Assembly (NCBI GenBank): GCA_031178475.1
Contig: JAPSIX010000004.1
Location: forward strand, 1 to 35,730
Source: Microbacterium sp.
GTDB lineage: Bacteria; Actinomycetota; Actinomycetes; Actinomycetales; Microbacteriaceae
Reading direction: 5' to 3'
DNA: 35,730 bases
Shown here: positions 34,492 through 35,730 of the stretch, one piece after another
How positions within the stretch are numbered: the first letter of the stretch is position 1
How the letters are laid out: each line of letters begins with the position of its first letter
The notes under the pieces: generated by a model
Database searches by the model: none
The model's input: the letters and a program-made list of their open reading frames with translations, nothing else
What the model was told of the DNA's origin: nothing
Made by a program: the position numbers and the translations under genes

Positions 34492-34501
34492 CCGCTTGCA
34501 G
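34486..34501. promoter_or_regulatory. LacI-type operator D (GTGCAACCGCTTGCAG)
   Basis: TGCAACCGnTTGCA core shared with A-C; overlaps the -35. Confidence 0.7.
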
Positions 34502-34525
34502 CCTCTCGGTGCCTGCGATGCGACG

Positions 34526-35182
34526 TCAGCGGTACCATTCCTCGTCGATGGATGCCAGGCGAGACGGCATCACCTCGTCGCCGAGACCGAAGAACCGCTG
34601 GAAGCTCAGCAGCAGCGGCCGCCACCGGTCGGGATCGATCCGGTTGGCGTGCCCCGGCAGCCGCAGCGAGTCGCGCACGTGCACGCGCGTGATGGCGATC
34701 TCGACGGCGAGGACGGATGCCTGTGCGACATCGGTGCCGCCGAGCGGATGCAGTGCTCGCACGGTTCCTTCGAGGTGCACCGGCAACTCGGCCAGGCGGG
34801 GCGGCTCGACGGTCTCCGCGTCGAGCGGAGTGAGGTCGGCCAGGCCGAACTTGTCGCGTACCGGGCGGTAGCCGGCGGCCCGCTTGCGGGCGGACACCTC
34901 CGGCCGGCCGGTGGTGAGCGCCAGGCGGTCGACGAAGTCGACCTCGCGTTCGGACGGCAGGTTGATCACCACTTCGCGGGTGGCGATCAGATTGCGGCCG
35001 GTCTGGCTGTTCGCGGCGATGCCGACCACGGCGGTCTGTCCGAGCCACCACACCGACGAGTTCGGTGCGATGTTGGGGTGCCCGGTGTCATCGACCGTGG
35101 TCAGCAGCGCGACAGGGGTGCCGAAGTAGAGGATGGCGGGTGCGATCGGACGATGGGGATCGAGGTGGGTGAGGTTCGGCAT
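34526..35182 (-). CDS. Flavin reductase-like / split-barrel FMN-binding protein
   Basis: PVALLTTVDDTGHPNIAPNSSVWWLGQTAVVGIAANSQTGRNLIATREVVINLP is typical of flavin reductase-like domains. Confidence 0.82.
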   Translation of the reverse strand: MPNLTHLDPHRPIAPAILYFGTPVALLTTVDDTGHPNIAPNSSVWWLGQTAVVGIAANSQTGRNLIATREVVINLPSEREVDFVDRLALTTGRPEVSARKRAAGYRPVRDKFGLADLTPLDAETVEPPRLAELPVHLEGTVRALHPLGGTDVAQASVLAVEIAITRVHVRDSLRLPGHANRIDPDRWRPLLLSFQRFFGLGDEVMPSRLASIDEEWYR

Positions 35183-35380
35183 GAGCGCCCTTCCGTTCCG
35201 GGTTCCCTGCCAGTCTTTGCGACGCGGCGCATTGGTGTCTGGCGGAAATCGGCCGTCGCAGCAGGGGCCAGCCGGGGGCGCGTCCCACCACGCAGACGTC
35301 ACGCCACCATCCGAATCGCCGTGGTCGCGTGGTGGCGCGACGGTCGGCTGGTGACGGGCGGTGCACTGACCGCTCGAGCG

Positions 35381-35533
35381 CTACCCGAACAGGAGGGTCA
35401 GTGTGGTGGCGCCGCCGCCGACGAGGATGAGCGCGGCGATCGTGACCCAGGCGACGAAGCGGATGCGGCGGAAGCGGCGCTCGCCGAGGTCGCCGTAGTC
35501 TTCCGAGTCGTGGTGGTCGGTCCGGTCGCTCAT
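35381..35533 (-). CDS. 50-aa single-transmembrane hypothetical protein (absent from ORF track)
   Basis: MSDRTDHHDSEDYGDLGERRFRRIRFVAWVTIAALILVGGGATTLTLLFG*; GAGGGGCGAGC upstream. Confidence 0.65.
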   Translation of the reverse strand: MSDRTDHHDSEDYGDLGERRFRRIRFVAWVTIAALILVGGGATTLTLLFG

Positions 35534-35730
35534 GCTCGCCCCTCCTGGCGCTGCGCTCTGCTGCTCACGCTGCTGATTTCGGCATACGCTCGGCTCGCAC
35601 TGTTCGAATCTGCTCGCGCTGCACAGATTGACGCCGCGCGAGCAGCAAACGGCAGCGCGACCGCTCCCGAGCGCATGGGCACGCGAGCTGTCACGCCGAC
35701 GGCTCGGTGACCGTCGGGCCGAAGACCGCA

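Noticed and set aside
35285-35337. CCACCACGC...GCGTGGTGG long-range inverted repeat
   Set aside because: Short arms with a loop of several tens of bases in GC-rich DNA; not convincing as a terminator or riboswitch without folding
31901-35710. 1269-aa plus-strand ORF
   Set aside because: Antisense shadow over LacI, mannonate-type dehydrogenase and flavin-reductase genes; low-complexity Gly/Arg/Asp-rich translation typical of high-GC frames
1-35730. CRISPR array, tRNA/rRNA, transposase, integrase, phage or toxin-antitoxin genes
   Set aside because: No spaced direct-repeat array, no recognisable RNA gene and no mobile or defence protein motifs on reading both strands; RNA genes were not searched with a covariance model

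Overview
This 35.7-kb high-GC actinobacterial window (Microbacterium-like by codon and k-mer habit; genus not proven) is a dense sugar/polysaccharide-uptake and catabolism region. I found no rRNA, tRNA, CRISPR array, transposase or phage genes. Left to right: (1) an ABC sugar importer operon (solute-binding protein truncated by the window edge, two permeases), two amidohydrolase-like proteins, a DegT-type PLP aminotransferase and a DHDPS/NAL-family lyase (2-6148, +). (2) A regulator with an unusual architecture plus a second DHDPS-family protein (6155-8307, -), divergent from an alpha/beta hydrolase and a secreted 1374-aa heparinase II/III-like polysaccharide lyase with Ig-like domains (8425-13810, +). 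(3) A PhnD/PhnC/PhnE-type importer with a tyrosine-phosphatase-like enzyme and a TetR regulator (13973-17934, +). (4) A group of esterase/hydrolase genes (SGNH, AXE1-like, alpha/beta hydrolase; 17942-20587). (5) A second ABC sugar importer (20639-23776, -). (6) Four Gfo/Idh/MocA oxidoreductases, a 2-hydroxyacid dehydrogenase, NagA- and NagB-like enzymes and a third DHDPS-family protein. (7) A LacI regulator, a mannonate/fructuronate-type dehydrogenase, a flavin-reductase-like protein and a 50-aa membrane protein missing from the ORF track. The strongest unexplained signals are four near-identical LacI-type operators placed on core promoter elements, a different 20-bp motif shared by the hydrolase and lyase promoters next to the unusual regulator, an amidohydrolase pair in which one member has lost every metal ligand, stem-loops after both solute-binding protein genes, and recurrent 15-18 bp tandem duplications at gene boundaries.
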